Origin: Tanticharoenia sakaeratensis NBRC 103193
GTDB lineage: Bacteria; Pseudomonadota; Alphaproteobacteria; Acetobacterales; Acetobacteraceae
Direction: 5' to 3'
Length of the DNA stretch: 64,000 bases
Assembly: GCF_000963885.1 (NCBI RefSeq)
Contig: NZ_BALE01000031.1
Location: 45,708 to 109,707 of the forward strand
Shown here: one piece after another, positions 27,240-35,422 of the stretch
How positions within the stretch are numbered: position 1 is the stretch's first letter
How the letters are laid out: every line of letters begins with the position of its first letter
The notes under the pieces: model-generated
The model's database searches: none
Seen by the model: the letters and a program-made list of their open reading frames with translations, nothing else
What the model was told of the DNA's origin: nothing
Position numbers and translations under genes: made by a program

Positions 27240-28135
27240 CCCTCGGCACCTTCCGTCGCCTTATTGCGCCCCATGACGTCCGACAGGGTGCGCCCGCTCG
27301 CGTCCTTCCACTCTATCCAGCCGTTGGAGGAACGGCCGAACAGCGTGGCCGCTGCCGCGCTTGGCGACGAGAACAGCATGTCCTTGACCACACGCAACCG
27401 CGCCCCTTCACGCAAGAGGCTGCCCGCCTCGATCAGCCGACGACGCTTGGCTTCGGAGCCGAATTTCTCGAAGGACGGCGAAGCCTCCGCCTTGCCCAGC
27501 GAGTTCGCCAGCACGACAAGCCCCTCCTCCGTATAGCGGCCTCGCCCATCCACGCCGTCACCGTGCAGGAAGAGATCGACCCCGTCCGGTCGATTTGGAG
27601 TCGTTCCTTCGACCGTTAGCGATCGCTTGATCAACGGTTCGAATAGGGGATAGCCCAGGGTCGTCAGCAGCACATCGACCGTCTCGAACACTTCGAGACA
27701 TTCGGCTTCCATTGGCGCCGGGGTGTGCGGCTTGCTTCCGGCCGTGCCGTTTTCCAGAGCAAACCGCTGCGCCTCGGTTGCACGGCCAATGGCGAGCCAC
27801 TCCAGGAAATGCGCGTGCGTGACCGTCAGGCTGCGCGTGAGGGACAACGCGATCAAGGCACGGTTCCAGAACTCTTTTTTCTCATTATGCTGCTTCAGGC
27901 GGACGCCGAAATTGCCAGTCTGGCCGATATAGGCGCGCGATGCCCCTGTCTCGTCATCCTCACCAAACAGCACATAGAGGCCGACATAGGCCGCTTCCGG
28001 CATTCTGAGGAACTCGTCGAGCCGTGCGCGCGGCACCTCGATCACTTGCACGATGCGGGTCGTGATCGCCGCCACCCGGATTCCCTGCGGATCGCCGGAG
28101 GGCAGAAAGATCTGGATGGTCTGCGGATACGCCAT
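27236..28135 (-). CDS. GIY-YIG nuclease-domain protein with C-terminal DUF4357
   Basis: 299 residues. The N-terminal half has the GIY-YIG fold: YVGLYVLFG at 50-58, AYIGQTGN at 68-75, Arg79, His83 and the metal-binding Glu near 112 (THAHFLEWLAI). The C-terminus has a DUF4357-like stretch (LFGRSSNGWIEWKDASGRTL). It lies inside the type I operon, sharing one base with hsdS (TGATG) and four with hsdR (ATGA), so it is co-translated with the restriction genes. It may be an accessory nuclease, a damage-response part or a regulator of restriction; its exact role is unknown to me. Confidence 0.85.
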   Translation of the reverse strand: MAYPQTIQIFLPSGDPQGIRVAAITTRIVQVIEVPRARLDEFLRMPEAAYVGLYVLFGEDDETGASRAYIGQTGNFGVRLKQHNEKKEFWNRALIALSLTRSLTVTHAHFLEWLAIGRATEAQRFALENGTAGSKPHTPAPMEAECLEVFETVDVLLTTLGYPLFEPLIKRSLTVEGTTPNRPDGVDLFLHGDGVDGRGRYTEEGLVVLANSLGKAEASPSFEKFGSEAKRRRLIEAGSLLREGARLRVVKDMLFSSPSAAAATLFGRSSNGWIEWKDASGRTLSDVMGRNKATEGAEG

Positions 28136-29454
28136 CAGGCCGCTTCCTCAAGCGCGACGAGACCGCGCACGTCGATCTTGCCGGTGACGGCGGCGGAGAT
28201 GAGGGCGGCGCGGCGTTCACGAAGTATCTCCAAAGAATTTGTTGTCGAACAAATTATTCTATCGAACTCTGTCAATTGCTTTTTTATTTCGATTACTATT
28301 TCTCTTTGATCATTCAGACTCGGAAGCGGTATCCTAAATGATCGCAGTTTTTCCTGATTGATGTTCGGTTGACCACCGCCTGAAGCTTGTAATATTATGA
28401 AACTCTTTGCTGCTGCCAACGCATAACATACGAAATCTCTGTCCGCACCCATTGGGCGTGAGAACGCGCAACATGCTTGGTTTACGGCCGCATAGGTCTC
28501 AAGCCAGCCGAAACGACCTATTGTTGCACCATACATTGCGAACAAGATGGTTCCCGGCTCATAAACAAATAAAGATGATATTTCTTTTAAAGCGCGATTA
28601 GTAATGGTTTTTGTGGTTTCGCATATGCCTCGCTCCCGTAGTTCCGAGGTGGTGACCCAATATACGTCGCCCCCATAGTAATATTCGCAATCACTAGCCG
28701 GTGTCGTCCCGCTCCCTATCATATCAAAAATAAATGAAAGGCGTCGAACCGACCATCCCTCCGGCACCATCCCGATCCATGGGATACCGGAGTCCTTCAT
28801 GGGGGCCTTCGAGTCGAGGCCTTTGGTGACGGCATGGGAGATCACGGCGTGCCGCTTTTCCTCAAGCAGCGCGATCAACCGCTCCTGCTCGGCAATCAGC
28901 GCATCAATCTTGCCGCACTCCCGGTCGAGGAAGGCGGCGATGGCACGTTGTTCGGAGAGTGGGGGCACTGCAAAGACGGTGTTTCCGAACTGAGCGTATC
29001 GAATAGTCCTTCCATCCCGGACACCTTCGGAAGAAGAGTTTATTTCGTCAATAAATACCTTGGATTTCATATAGTATATATAGAAGCCATGAAATATATT
29101 TTGTGTATTTCTTAATACTGTATAGGCCGGACTTACGCAGCCATCATACGAAGAGTATTCTATGCCACCCTGAAAACTTCTAAGGCTAATTACAAAGTCA
29201 CCTCTGAAGACGCGTTTAAAATTACCGGTTCCCGCTATGGCGAGCATGACTTTTTGGTCTTCTAGTTTCATGAAAAGATATTGTGGAATAACACCATATT
29301 TTTGAGTTGCTGAAAGCTGTTCATCATCTTCTAAGGCGGAGATACGGCTTTCCTGAAATAGCCGCCGACCACTGATACACGGCCAGTGCGCTGGCACATC
29401 CCCAAGCCATTCAACCCCACTCGCCCGATACTCCGGATACTGCGGCAAGCTCAT
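28135..29454 (-). CDS. hsdS: Type I restriction enzyme, specificity subunit S
   Basis: 439 residues with two target-recognition domains and two conserved helical regions. The N-terminus reads YPEYRASGVEWLGDVPAHW; the central spacer is PPLSEQRAIAAFLDRECGKIDAL and then EKRHAVISHAVTKGL; the second domain begins GIPWIGMVPEGW and ends PLPSLNDQREIV. Each recognition domain reads half of a bipartite DNA site. Both are visibly AT-richer than the rest, as is usual for these swapped modules. The start overlaps hsdM by four bases. The recognised sequence cannot be predicted by eye. Confidence 0.93.
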   Translation of the reverse strand: MSLPQYPEYRASGVEWLGDVPAHWPCISGRRLFQESRISALEDDEQLSATQKYGVIPQYLFMKLEDQKVMLAIAGTGNFKRVFRGDFVISLRSFQGGIEYSSYDGCVSPAYTVLRNTQNIFHGFYIYYMKSKVFIDEINSSSEGVRDGRTIRYAQFGNTVFAVPPLSEQRAIAAFLDRECGKIDALIAEQERLIALLEEKRHAVISHAVTKGLDSKAPMKDSGIPWIGMVPEGWSVRRLSFIFDMIGSGTTPASDCEYYYGGDVYWVTTSELRERGICETTKTITNRALKEISSLFVYEPGTILFAMYGATIGRFGWLETYAAVNQACCAFSRPMGADRDFVCYALAAAKSFIILQASGGGQPNINQEKLRSFRIPLPSLNDQREIVIEIKKQLTEFDRIICSTTNSLEILRERRAALISAAVTGKIDVRGLVALEEAA

Positions 29455-31295
29455 ACCGAAAGCTCCCCGAGCATCGTCATGATCCGCGCCGTCACGTCGC
29501 GTAGCTCCGCGTCGATCTCCTCAAGCGCGCGCGGCGGTTCGAAAACGTAGAAATGCCGGTTGAACGGGATTTCGTAGCCGATCTTCATCTTGTCCTCGTC
29601 GATCCACGCATCCGGCGCGTGCGGCAGCACTTCACGCTCGAAATAGGCATGAACATCCTCATGCAGCGGCACGTTTTCGGTATCGCGTTTGCTGCTGTCG
29701 GGCATGATCTTGCCCTTCATCTTGCCCCGCTGGCCCAGAACCGGCTTGCCGTGTTCATCTAGCTCCGGCCGCTCGACCGTGATCGTGCGATAGCCGAAAT
29801 CCTCGTTGCGGAAGATCCGCGACAGGGGCGCTAACTTGACCTTGCCGCCTGTGGGAGCATCGGGTGTCCTCTCACCCTGCCAGACGATCTCGGTGGCGCT
29901 GGTGCCGTCCGCCTGCGTGATGGTCGCAAGCTGTGCTTCCTCTGCGCGGGCAAAGAGCGTCGTCACCTGCGCGATCTGCTCCTCGCTCATCTCCTTGCGT
30001 TTGGAGCCGAGGCTCTTGCGCATCTTGCGCCAGAAGGAGGAGGCGTCGATCAACTGCACCTTCCCGCGACGGTTGGCGGGCTTGTGGTTGGTCAGGATCC
30101 ACACATAGGTGGCGATCCCTGTGTTGAAGAACATGTCAGTGGGGAGGGCTATGATGGCCTCGACCAGATCCTGTTCCAACACATGGCGGCGGATTTCGCT
30201 CTCGCCTGACCCGGCGGCACCAGTGAACAGCGGCGATCCGTTCAGAACGATGCCGAACCGGCTACCGCCATCCTTGGCCGGACGCATCTTGGAGACGAGG
30301 TGTAGCAGGAACAGCATGGAGCCATCGGAGATGCGCGGCAGGCCGGGTCCGAAGCGCCCCTCGTAGCCACGCACCTCATGCTCGCGCGTGACTTCTTTCT
30401 GGACCTTCTTCCACTCGACGCCGAACGGCGGGTTCGACAGCATGTAGTCAAACTTGCGGTCGGCCAGTTCGTCGGTCGAGAGGGTGTTGCCAAGCTTGAT
30501 GTTGCCGACATCCTGCCCTTTGATCAGCATGTCCGCCTTGCAGATGGCATAGGATTCAGGGTTCAGCTCCTGGCCGAACATGGTCAGGCGTCCGGACGGG
30601 TTGTGCTCCAGCAGGAACTCGGACGCGACCGAGAGCATGCCGCCGGTGCCTGCGGTCGGATCGTAGATCGTGCGGACAGCGGCCTTGCCGGGGGTCAGCA
30701 CGTCGTTGTCTTCCGCGAAGATCAGATTGACCATCAGCTTGATGACTTCACGTGGCGTGAAATGTTCACCGGCGGTCTCGTTGGAGGCCTCGGAGAACTT
30801 GCGGATCAGTTCTTCGAAGATGAGCCCCATCTGGTGGTTATCGACGGTCGAGGGACTGAGGTTGAAGCTCGTGAAGGCCTCCAGCACGAGGTTGAGAAGA
30901 TTGGCCTTGGCCAGACGATCGACCTGCACGGCGAAATTGAAGTGATCGAAGATGTCACGGGCAGCAGGCGAGAAGGCCGCCACAAAGCCGTTGAGGTTCG
31001 TGACCAGATCCGCAGGCGCGCCGGCGATTTTCTTGAGCGTCAGCCGTGATGTGTTGACGAACTTAAGCCCGGCCGCCTTCTCCATGAACGGCATGGGGTC
31101 GATATTCTTCGCTTCCCACTGTGCCTTTGCGGCAAGAACCGCCTCCCGGCTTGGCGCCAGCACGGCATCCAGGCGCGCCAGCACCGTGAAGGGCAGGATA
31201 ATGCGCCCATATTCGGCGGGTTTGAAATCTCCACGCAGCAGGTCAGCGACCTGCCAGATCATGGACGAAAGCGAGGTAGTCTGCGTCTGGCTCAT
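29451..31295 (-). CDS. hsdM: Type I restriction enzyme, N6-adenine methyltransferase subunit M
   Basis: 614 residues. After an N-terminal helical domain (HsdM_N) the SAM-binding motif DPTAGTGG is at 212-219 and the catalytic NPPF at 288-291. It methylates adenine in the site chosen by HsdS, protecting host DNA, and is needed for cutting together with HsdR. It is the first gene of the operon, read from the divergent region shared with the serine recombinase. The start ATG is 52 bases downstream of a good -10 sequence. Confidence 0.95.
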   Translation of the reverse strand: MSQTQTTSLSSMIWQVADLLRGDFKPAEYGRIILPFTVLARLDAVLAPSREAVLAAKAQWEAKNIDPMPFMEKAAGLKFVNTSRLTLKKIAGAPADLVTNLNGFVAAFSPAARDIFDHFNFAVQVDRLAKANLLNLVLEAFTSFNLSPSTVDNHQMGLIFEELIRKFSEASNETAGEHFTPREVIKLMVNLIFAEDNDVLTPGKAAVRTIYDPTAGTGGMLSVASEFLLEHNPSGRLTMFGQELNPESYAICKADMLIKGQDVGNIKLGNTLSTDELADRKFDYMLSNPPFGVEWKKVQKEVTREHEVRGYEGRFGPGLPRISDGSMLFLLHLVSKMRPAKDGGSRFGIVLNGSPLFTGAAGSGESEIRRHVLEQDLVEAIIALPTDMFFNTGIATYVWILTNHKPANRRGKVQLIDASSFWRKMRKSLGSKRKEMSEEQIAQVTTLFARAEEAQLATITQADGTSATEIVWQGERTPDAPTGGKVKLAPLSRIFRNEDFGYRTITVERPELDEHGKPVLGQRGKMKGKIMPDSSKRDTENVPLHEDVHAYFEREVLPHAPDAWIDEDKMKIGYEIPFNRHFYVFEPPRALEEIDAELRDVTARIMTMLGELSV

Positions 31296-31346
31296 GCTTC
31301 GTTTTGTTGCAGATCAAGCCGGCTTCGCAAAGTCAGACTGCGCCAG

Positions 31347-31375
31347 ACAATAGGGTATACCCATATGTGGCGTAA
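31347..31375 (-). promoter_or_regulatory. hsdM promoter with palindromic operator
   Basis: On the minus strand TTACGC and TATTGT are separated by exactly 17 bases, an acceptable sigma-70 promoter. The spacer holds a perfect 10-base palindrome GGGTATACCC (31353-31362), and the -35 overlaps one arm of the inverted repeat at 31366-31376. A DNA-binding protein here would control the whole restriction operon. Confidence 0.6.
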
Positions 31376-31444
31376 CACGCTTCACGGATAATCCTCAGTT
31401 TTTTCGTCACATTAGGGTTTCTAATCTCATTAAGTTACGCCACA
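31366..31444. repeat. 11-bp inverted repeat in the hsdM/recombinase spacer
   Basis: TGTGGCGTAAC (31366-31376) is perfectly inverted at 31434-31444, with 57 bases between. It lies between the divergent hsdM and serine recombinase genes, covering the hsdM -35 and a region about 56 bases upstream of the recombinase ATG. It could be a recombinase binding site or paired operators. Confidence 0.55.
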
Positions 31445-31499
31445 AGGATCAGGTCTAGAGTTAAAAGTTACACCGCACACCCGAAAGACCCGTCCCGTC

Positions 31500-32072
31500 A
31501 TGATCATCGGCTACGCACGCGTCAGCACCACCGATCAGAACCCCGCTATCCAGATTGCCGCGCTCGAAGCGGCGGGATGTGAGCGTGTATTCACTGACCA
31601 GAAGACCGGCACGAAGATCGAAGGCAGAACCGCGCTTCAGGAAGCGATCGACTTTGCCCGCGATGGCGACACAATCACCGTCACGCGCATTGACCGTCTG
31701 GCCCGCTCGATCGGCGACCTTCAAACGATCATCAGCCAACTGAAGCACAAAGGCATCGCCCTTCGTTGCACGGAACAGCCGGTTGATACTTCAACCGCCG
31801 CAGGCAAGGCGTTCCTCGATATGCTGGGTGTGTTCGCCGAGTTTGAAACCAATCTCCGCAGGGAGCGTCAACTCGAAGGCATCGCCGCCGCGAAGGTCAA
31901 AGGCGTCTACAAAGGCCGCAAGCCATCTGTCGATCGCGCAGAAGTCGCACGCCGCCTCGCAGCGGGAGAAGGGCAGTCCGCCATCGCCGACACTCTTGGC
32001 ATTTCCCGCATGACCGTTCACCGGATCGCCAAAGAGATCGCCGAAGCGGCGAAGGTGTCAGCAGCCGCCTGA
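31500..32072 (+). CDS. Serine recombinase (resolvase/invertase family)
   Basis: 190 residues. The catalytic domain begins MIIGYARVSTTDQN, with nucleophile Ser9, and continues with DRLARSIGDLQTI, containing the catalytic Arg residues, and a long E helix. The C-terminal 45 residues form a helix-turn-helix (GQSAIADTLGISRMTVHRI). Such enzymes resolve cointegrates, invert DNA segments or control copy number on plasmids and transposons. No transposase or terminal inverted repeats accompany it, so it looks like the island's own multimer-resolution or inversion enzyme. It is read divergently from hsdM. Confidence 0.92.
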   Translation: MIIGYARVSTTDQNPAIQIAALEAAGCERVFTDQKTGTKIEGRTALQEAIDFARDGDTITVTRIDRLARSIGDLQTIISQLKHKGIALRCTEQPVDTSTAAGKAFLDMLGVFAEFETNLRRERQLEGIAAAKVKGVYKGRKPSVDRAEVARRLAAGEGQSAIADTLGISRMTVHRIAKEIAEAAKVSAAA

Positions 32073-32298
32073 TGATCGTCATGACATCGCAGAATGAAAC
32101 ACCGGCCACAGTGCCGGTCCCTGTCGTATGCGCCATGCTTCATTCAACGTGAGCGCCTGGACGATACCGAGACAACGTTCGCAGCGGGGATCAGCGATAC
32201 GTCGCACCGATCTCGGTTGAGGATACAGCACCAGATGCACGACACGCGCCATCCATCACCGCCGGATCATGCAATCCAGCCAAACCGTTCTCCCAACG

Positions 32299-32307
32299 TG
32301 GTATAAT
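32299..32307 (+). promoter_or_regulatory. Extended -10 promoter
   Basis: TGGTATAAT fits the extended -10 consensus (TG, one base, TATAAT), which can work without a -35 box. It sits 41 bases before the ATG of the helix-turn-helix protein gene at 32349. Similar elements precede three other island genes. Confidence 0.6.
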
Positions 32308-32348
32308 AAAGTAACTACCCCACCACGATTGCATGAGACGGACACGAG

Positions 32349-32984
32349 ATGACCAAGCGCAGCTATGCACGATTGACCGAAAGCCAGTGGGACGAGGCTG
32401 CCGAGCAGAATAGCAGGGGCGCGTCATACGAAGAGATCGCGAAAACTCTTGGCGTGTCCGTCCGTGCGGTCGCAACACACCTTCCACCAGCCCTTGAACG
32501 CCGCCGTGCTGCCATCGCTGCATCCGCGACCGGCAGTGCGGCCACATGCCCCGTGCCGTCAATCTCGATCGCCTCGATACCTGACGTGGCCGATCGCGAG
32601 GCCGCGACGAAACACTGGCGGCAGGGGGCGTGGGCTGACACGCAAGCGCTACAAGCCCGTCTTCGTCAGGAACTCACGAACCCTGCGCCTGATGCCAAGG
32701 CCATCCGTGCGTTGGGTGCCGGAGCCGAAGCCTTAAAGCATCTGATCGCAATCGGCCGGAACGTGCTCGACGTAGACAAAGCTGCGGCCGACATCGAACT
32801 GCCGGAGCTTATCGTGCGCGAGCTAACGCTGGTCGAGGTATCAGAGATTCGTCGGAAGCAGCTTCAGGAAACCGGCGACCTCGACCCTGCCGATCTTCTC
32901 GCTATGCGTGAGGCGATCGGGGCGGACAGCGATGTGCCGTCTGAAATTGTCGAAGAGGGCGACGAAGAGCCGGTCGCGGCATGA
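32349..32984 (+). CDS. Helix-turn-helix protein, unknown
   Basis: 211 residues. The N-terminus contains a helix-turn-helix-like segment (ASYEEIAKTLGVSVRAVATHL, about 25-45), then an Ala/Ser-rich linker, a helical middle (QALQARLRQELTNPAPDAKAIRALG) and an acidic tail (EIVEEGDEEPVAA). This layout recalls phage terminase small subunits and some plasmid-control proteins, but no family signature is strong enough to name. It has its own extended -10 promoter and lies upstream of the Rep-like gene, so a regulatory or DNA-packaging role is possible. Confidence 0.65.
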   Translation: MTKRSYARLTESQWDEAAEQNSRGASYEEIAKTLGVSVRAVATHLPPALERRRAAIAASATGSAATCPVPSISIASIPDVADREAATKHWRQGAWADTQALQARLRQELTNPAPDAKAIRALGAGAEALKHLIAIGRNVLDVDKAAADIELPELIVRELTLVEVSEIRRKQLQETGDLDPADLLAMREAIGADSDVPSEIVEEGDEEPVAA

Positions 32985-33111
32985 CGACGGCCGGATAAAG
33001 CGAAGTCTTAGAACTTTTCGAGAACGCGCTGCCCATAGCCGAATCTAACGGCCGCCAATTTGGAAATCACGCATTCGGCCGGTTATTTATTGCGGGTTCT
33101 TCCTACGCTTG

Positions 33112-33120
33112 TGTTACAAT
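33112..33120 (+). promoter_or_regulatory. Extended -10 promoter of the Rep-like gene
   Basis: TGTTACAAT matches the extended -10 pattern with one change (TACAAT). Transcription from it would start near 33127, giving a leader of about 135 bases that contains the hairpins at 33154-33230. Confidence 0.5.
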
Positions 33121-33153
33121 GTAGCGGTCTGCACCACGGCGCAGGCGTTGCAC

Positions 33154-33230
33154 AGCGGCTCGCTCGACACCCAGCCCCCATTGCGGGCTGACAGGACAAG
33201 CGAGCCGCTTCCCAGCGCCCTCCGAGGCGC
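33154..33230 (+). promoter_or_regulatory. Hairpin-rich leader or origin before the Rep-like gene
   Basis: AGCGGCTCGCT (33154-33164) pairs perfectly with AGCGAGCCGCT (33199-33209) and encloses a second stem AGCCC/GGGCT. A third hairpin, GCGCC/GGCGC, follows at 33215-33230. The array lies between the promoter and the start codon of a putative replication initiator. It could be a copy-number control leader, a target for antisense RNA, or the cruciform of a rolling-circle origin. Confidence 0.5.
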
Positions 33231-33262
33231 AGACGGGAAGCAATGCTTATCGAAAGACGCTC

Positions 33263-34522
33263 ATGGATGCCGCAACCTATCTCCAAACTGTAATCGCCGG
33301 GATCGCGCACCATGCTGGAAACGATACGCGGAATGCCGTGACGGTCCCCCAGGATGCAGAAATTGACGTTGCAACTAATGCCGTCTCGCTGCCGTGCCAT
33401 GCAGAAATTGACGTTAATTCCGACGGTCGATCCATCCTGGCGACTGGCGGCAATCCGGGCTTTTTTCCGCAGTCGCTCAAGGCTCTTGCAGATAACATCG
33501 CTCTCCCGTTTGCGCCCTCCGAGGATGTCAAAGCGGGTAGGCTTAAAATAGAAGATAGGGGTAAAGAGACTCTCAACACAGAGTCCCCACCAGAGATTCA
33601 CCGATCCCTCATTCCCGTATCAATGCCTTCAGAGCCCAAGACGGCAAAGAAGGCCAAAACCACATCCAAACCGGAACCGAGTCACTATACCCAGCATGAG
33701 CGTCTCGAAGATCTTCTGCATATCTTCGACTCCCTTGCCCAAACCGGTCAGCCGTTCAACCAACTGATCTGCTACAAGCTGACCGAGACTGACGAGCCGA
33801 TCGACCTGGACCGGCGCATCCGCAAACTGATCCTAGATCAGCTTCGAGACGTCGGCGTCACCGACCCATGCGCCGCAGGGATGGCAGAGAATGACTTTAA
33901 GGGCGGCGAGGGTCTGCATCGTCATGTTGGGCTTCACATCCCGAAGTCTGACTTCGCCGTCGTCACGCAGGGTATCGAGAGCGCCCTCGCCAAGCGCTAT
34001 GCCAAAAGACTTCGGAAGCTGGCGACCATAAAAGGGCTTCGCTTCAAGACGCGGGAGACGGCCGTATCCTTGTATCGCCGCCTTGCTGCCACATACCCGA
34101 AGGACGTCCCGTTTTGGATCGCGGGGCGGGAGCCGATAGGGACTCACGAGATGCGCATTCGGCTCGGGCGCTACGTCTCGAAGTCGATAGACCCCGACCA
34201 TATTATCACTCTCCCGAACGGCGTCAGCCGGACTGTCGAGTCATTCGGGGACAGGGTCGCACTTCAGAAGCAGGCCGCAGGCCGCCCAAAGAATCCCGTT
34301 TGGATCAGCAAGGGCGCGCGGCGTGTTGCCGCCACCGTCAGCCTCGCACGTGACCAGCAAGCCATTCTGAACAGCATGCTCATGGACCGGATTATCGATA
34401 AAACATACCGAGAATGTAGCGTGCTGCTCAAAGAAATACGACGATCCCAGCAGTCACGCCAGACGATGCCACCGGATCCTGTTAATATCGTTTATCCACC
34501 GCTGTTTTTTATTGAAGAATAA
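33263..34522 (+). CDS. Putative HUH-type replication initiator/endonuclease
   Basis: 419 residues. At about 219-226 the segment GLHRHVGLHIP has the His-hydrophobic-His pattern of HUH nucleases, matching the LHVHxLLHVP form seen in Rep-like proteins. Near residue 303 RYVSKS gives a Tyr and a Lys in the spacing of the nicking-tyrosine motif. HUH proteins nick one strand and stay joined to its 5' end, starting rolling-circle replication or transfer. The conserved part begins near residue 140 (HYTQHERLEDLLHIF). The first 120 residues look unconserved and include a tandem duplication. An internal ATG at 33624 is an alternative start. The assignment is from motifs only. Confidence 0.55.
   Translation: MDAATYLQTVIAGIAHHAGNDTRNAVTVPQDAEIDVATNAVSLPCHAEIDVNSDGRSILATGGNPGFFPQSLKALADNIALPFAPSEDVKAGRLKIEDRGKETLNTESPPEIHRSLIPVSMPSEPKTAKKAKTTSKPEPSHYTQHERLEDLLHIFDSLAQTGQPFNQLICYKLTETDEPIDLDRRIRKLILDQLRDVGVTDPCAAGMAENDFKGGEGLHRHVGLHIPKSDFAVVTQGIESALAKRYAKRLRKLATIKGLRFKTRETAVSLYRRLAATYPKDVPFWIAGREPIGTHEMRIRLGRYVSKSIDPDHIITLPNGVSRTVESFGDRVALQKQAAGRPKNPVWISKGARRVAATVSLARDQQAILNSMLMDRIIDKTYRECSVLLKEIRRSQQSRQTMPPDPVNIVYPPLFFIEE
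33332..33421 (+). repeat. 45-bp imperfect tandem duplication
   Basis: Two adjacent 45-base copies (33332-33376 and 33377-33421) share AATGCCGT at the start and an identical 17-base block (ATGCAGAAATTGACGTT) at 33354 and 33399. In the Rep-like frame they encode NAVTVPQDAEIDVAT and NAVSLPCHAEIDVNS. Both strands stay open across the duplication. Confidence 0.8.
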
Positions 34523-34540
34523 GCGTAATATCGGCAAATA

Positions 34541-34549
34541 TGCTATAAT
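34541..34549 (+). promoter_or_regulatory. Extended -10 promoter
   Basis: TGCTATAAT matches the extended -10 consensus exactly. It ends 21 bases before the ATG at 34570, so the predicted transcript begins at or just before the AAGGGG ribosome-binding site, giving a very short leader. Confidence 0.65.
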
Positions 34550-34569
34550 CTCGTGAAGGGGATATAGCC

Positions 34570-35016
34570 ATGAAGCCATGCATACCGATCGAACATGCGA
34601 GTCCTTGGACGTTGAGTCCTACATGCGCGGATGACGTTTACTTCATCGCGCCGTATCAATGGCCTTCGATCATGCACATGGCGTCCGACGTAAAGGTGCG
34701 CCGGACCACAAGCGACGTGTGGGGCGAGATCGATATCGTGGAATGCACAATTGAAGGCGCCCCACACGTCCTTGGCCATGTTCGCAAGGTGCAAGGTGTC
34801 TGGCAGGAAGGCGGCTTCGCTTGGAATCGAGACACGCTCAAACAGGAGCTCGCCGTGCTCGAAGGCAAACTCGAAGTCGCACGGGCGGCGCTGTTCTTCG
34901 GTGAACTGGCGCTTGAACTGCTTTGCGAGATCGACATGGACAAAGCGCACCAGGAAAGACTTGCCCGTGCAGAACAGTCCCAGACGCGCGCCATTCGGAA
35001 GAAGATTAAGTCTTAA
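34570..35016 (+). CDS. Small protein of unknown function with C-terminal helix
   Basis: 148 residues. The first 90 look mixed alpha/beta with several Trp residues (PYQWPSIMHM, TSDVWGEIDI). The rest is one long charged helix (DTLKQELAVLEGKLEVA onward to the Arg/Lys-rich end) that may form a coiled coil. AAGGGG lies seven bases before the ATG, and an extended -10 box is just upstream. A 135-residue frame on the other strand lacks these signals. No family is recognised. Confidence 0.65.
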   Translation: MKPCIPIEHASPWTLSPTCADDVYFIAPYQWPSIMHMASDVKVRRTTSDVWGEIDIVECTIEGAPHVLGHVRKVQGVWQEGGFAWNRDTLKQELAVLEGKLEVARAALFFGELALELLCEIDMDKAHQERLARAEQSQTRAIRKKIKS

Positions 35017-35209
35017 TCGCGGCGAACTAATTTAGAATCTCTTATATAATTGAACGATCAGTAACAAAATGAGGAAATTGAATGAACGTTAAGTAAGCGA
35101 AGAGCATATTATTGTCCGATACATCGTCTCCATTGACGTTACCGCGCCATTAAGACATAAACACTACGACTCGAGCGGAATCACCCGTCTTGAGCGCGGA
35201 TGACCTTCA

Positions 35210-35422
35210 GTGAATACCAAGGCAAACGTCATTGCGCGCCTCCTTTCCGAGGACGCTGCCGCTCCCTACTTCGAATCCAGCGACCCGACAGACAACTGCT
35301 TCGATGGCCGCAACGTTGTCATGCGCGGCCAGCGCGACGGCATCCCGTTCAGGCTGGTCGCGGTCGGGGCGAGTGGCCAATATGCCCTGGCCGAGAGCGC
35401 CGTCGGGACGAGCCACCAATGA
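35210..35422 (+). CDS. Small unknown protein
   Basis: 70 residues from a GTG start, with the core DNCFDGRNVVMRGQRDGIPFRLVAVG suggesting a small beta-sheet protein. The stop overlaps the start of the next small gene (ATGA), so the pair is probably co-translated. No ribosome-binding site is obvious and no family is recognised. The AT-rich spacer upstream (35017-35209) may hold its promoter. Confidence 0.45.
   Translation: MNTKANVIARLLSEDAAAPYFESSDPTDNCFDGRNVVMRGQRDGIPFRLVAVGASGQYALAESAVGTSHQ

Noticed and set aside
33083..33601. 172-residue minus-strand frame with repeated NVNFC units
   Set aside because: The repeats come from the DNA duplication read backwards; the frame has no ribosome-binding site and overlaps the Rep-like gene and its leader.
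34543..34950. 135-residue open frame on the minus strand
   Set aside because: The plus-strand gene over the same bases has a ribosome-binding site and an extended -10 promoter; this one has neither.
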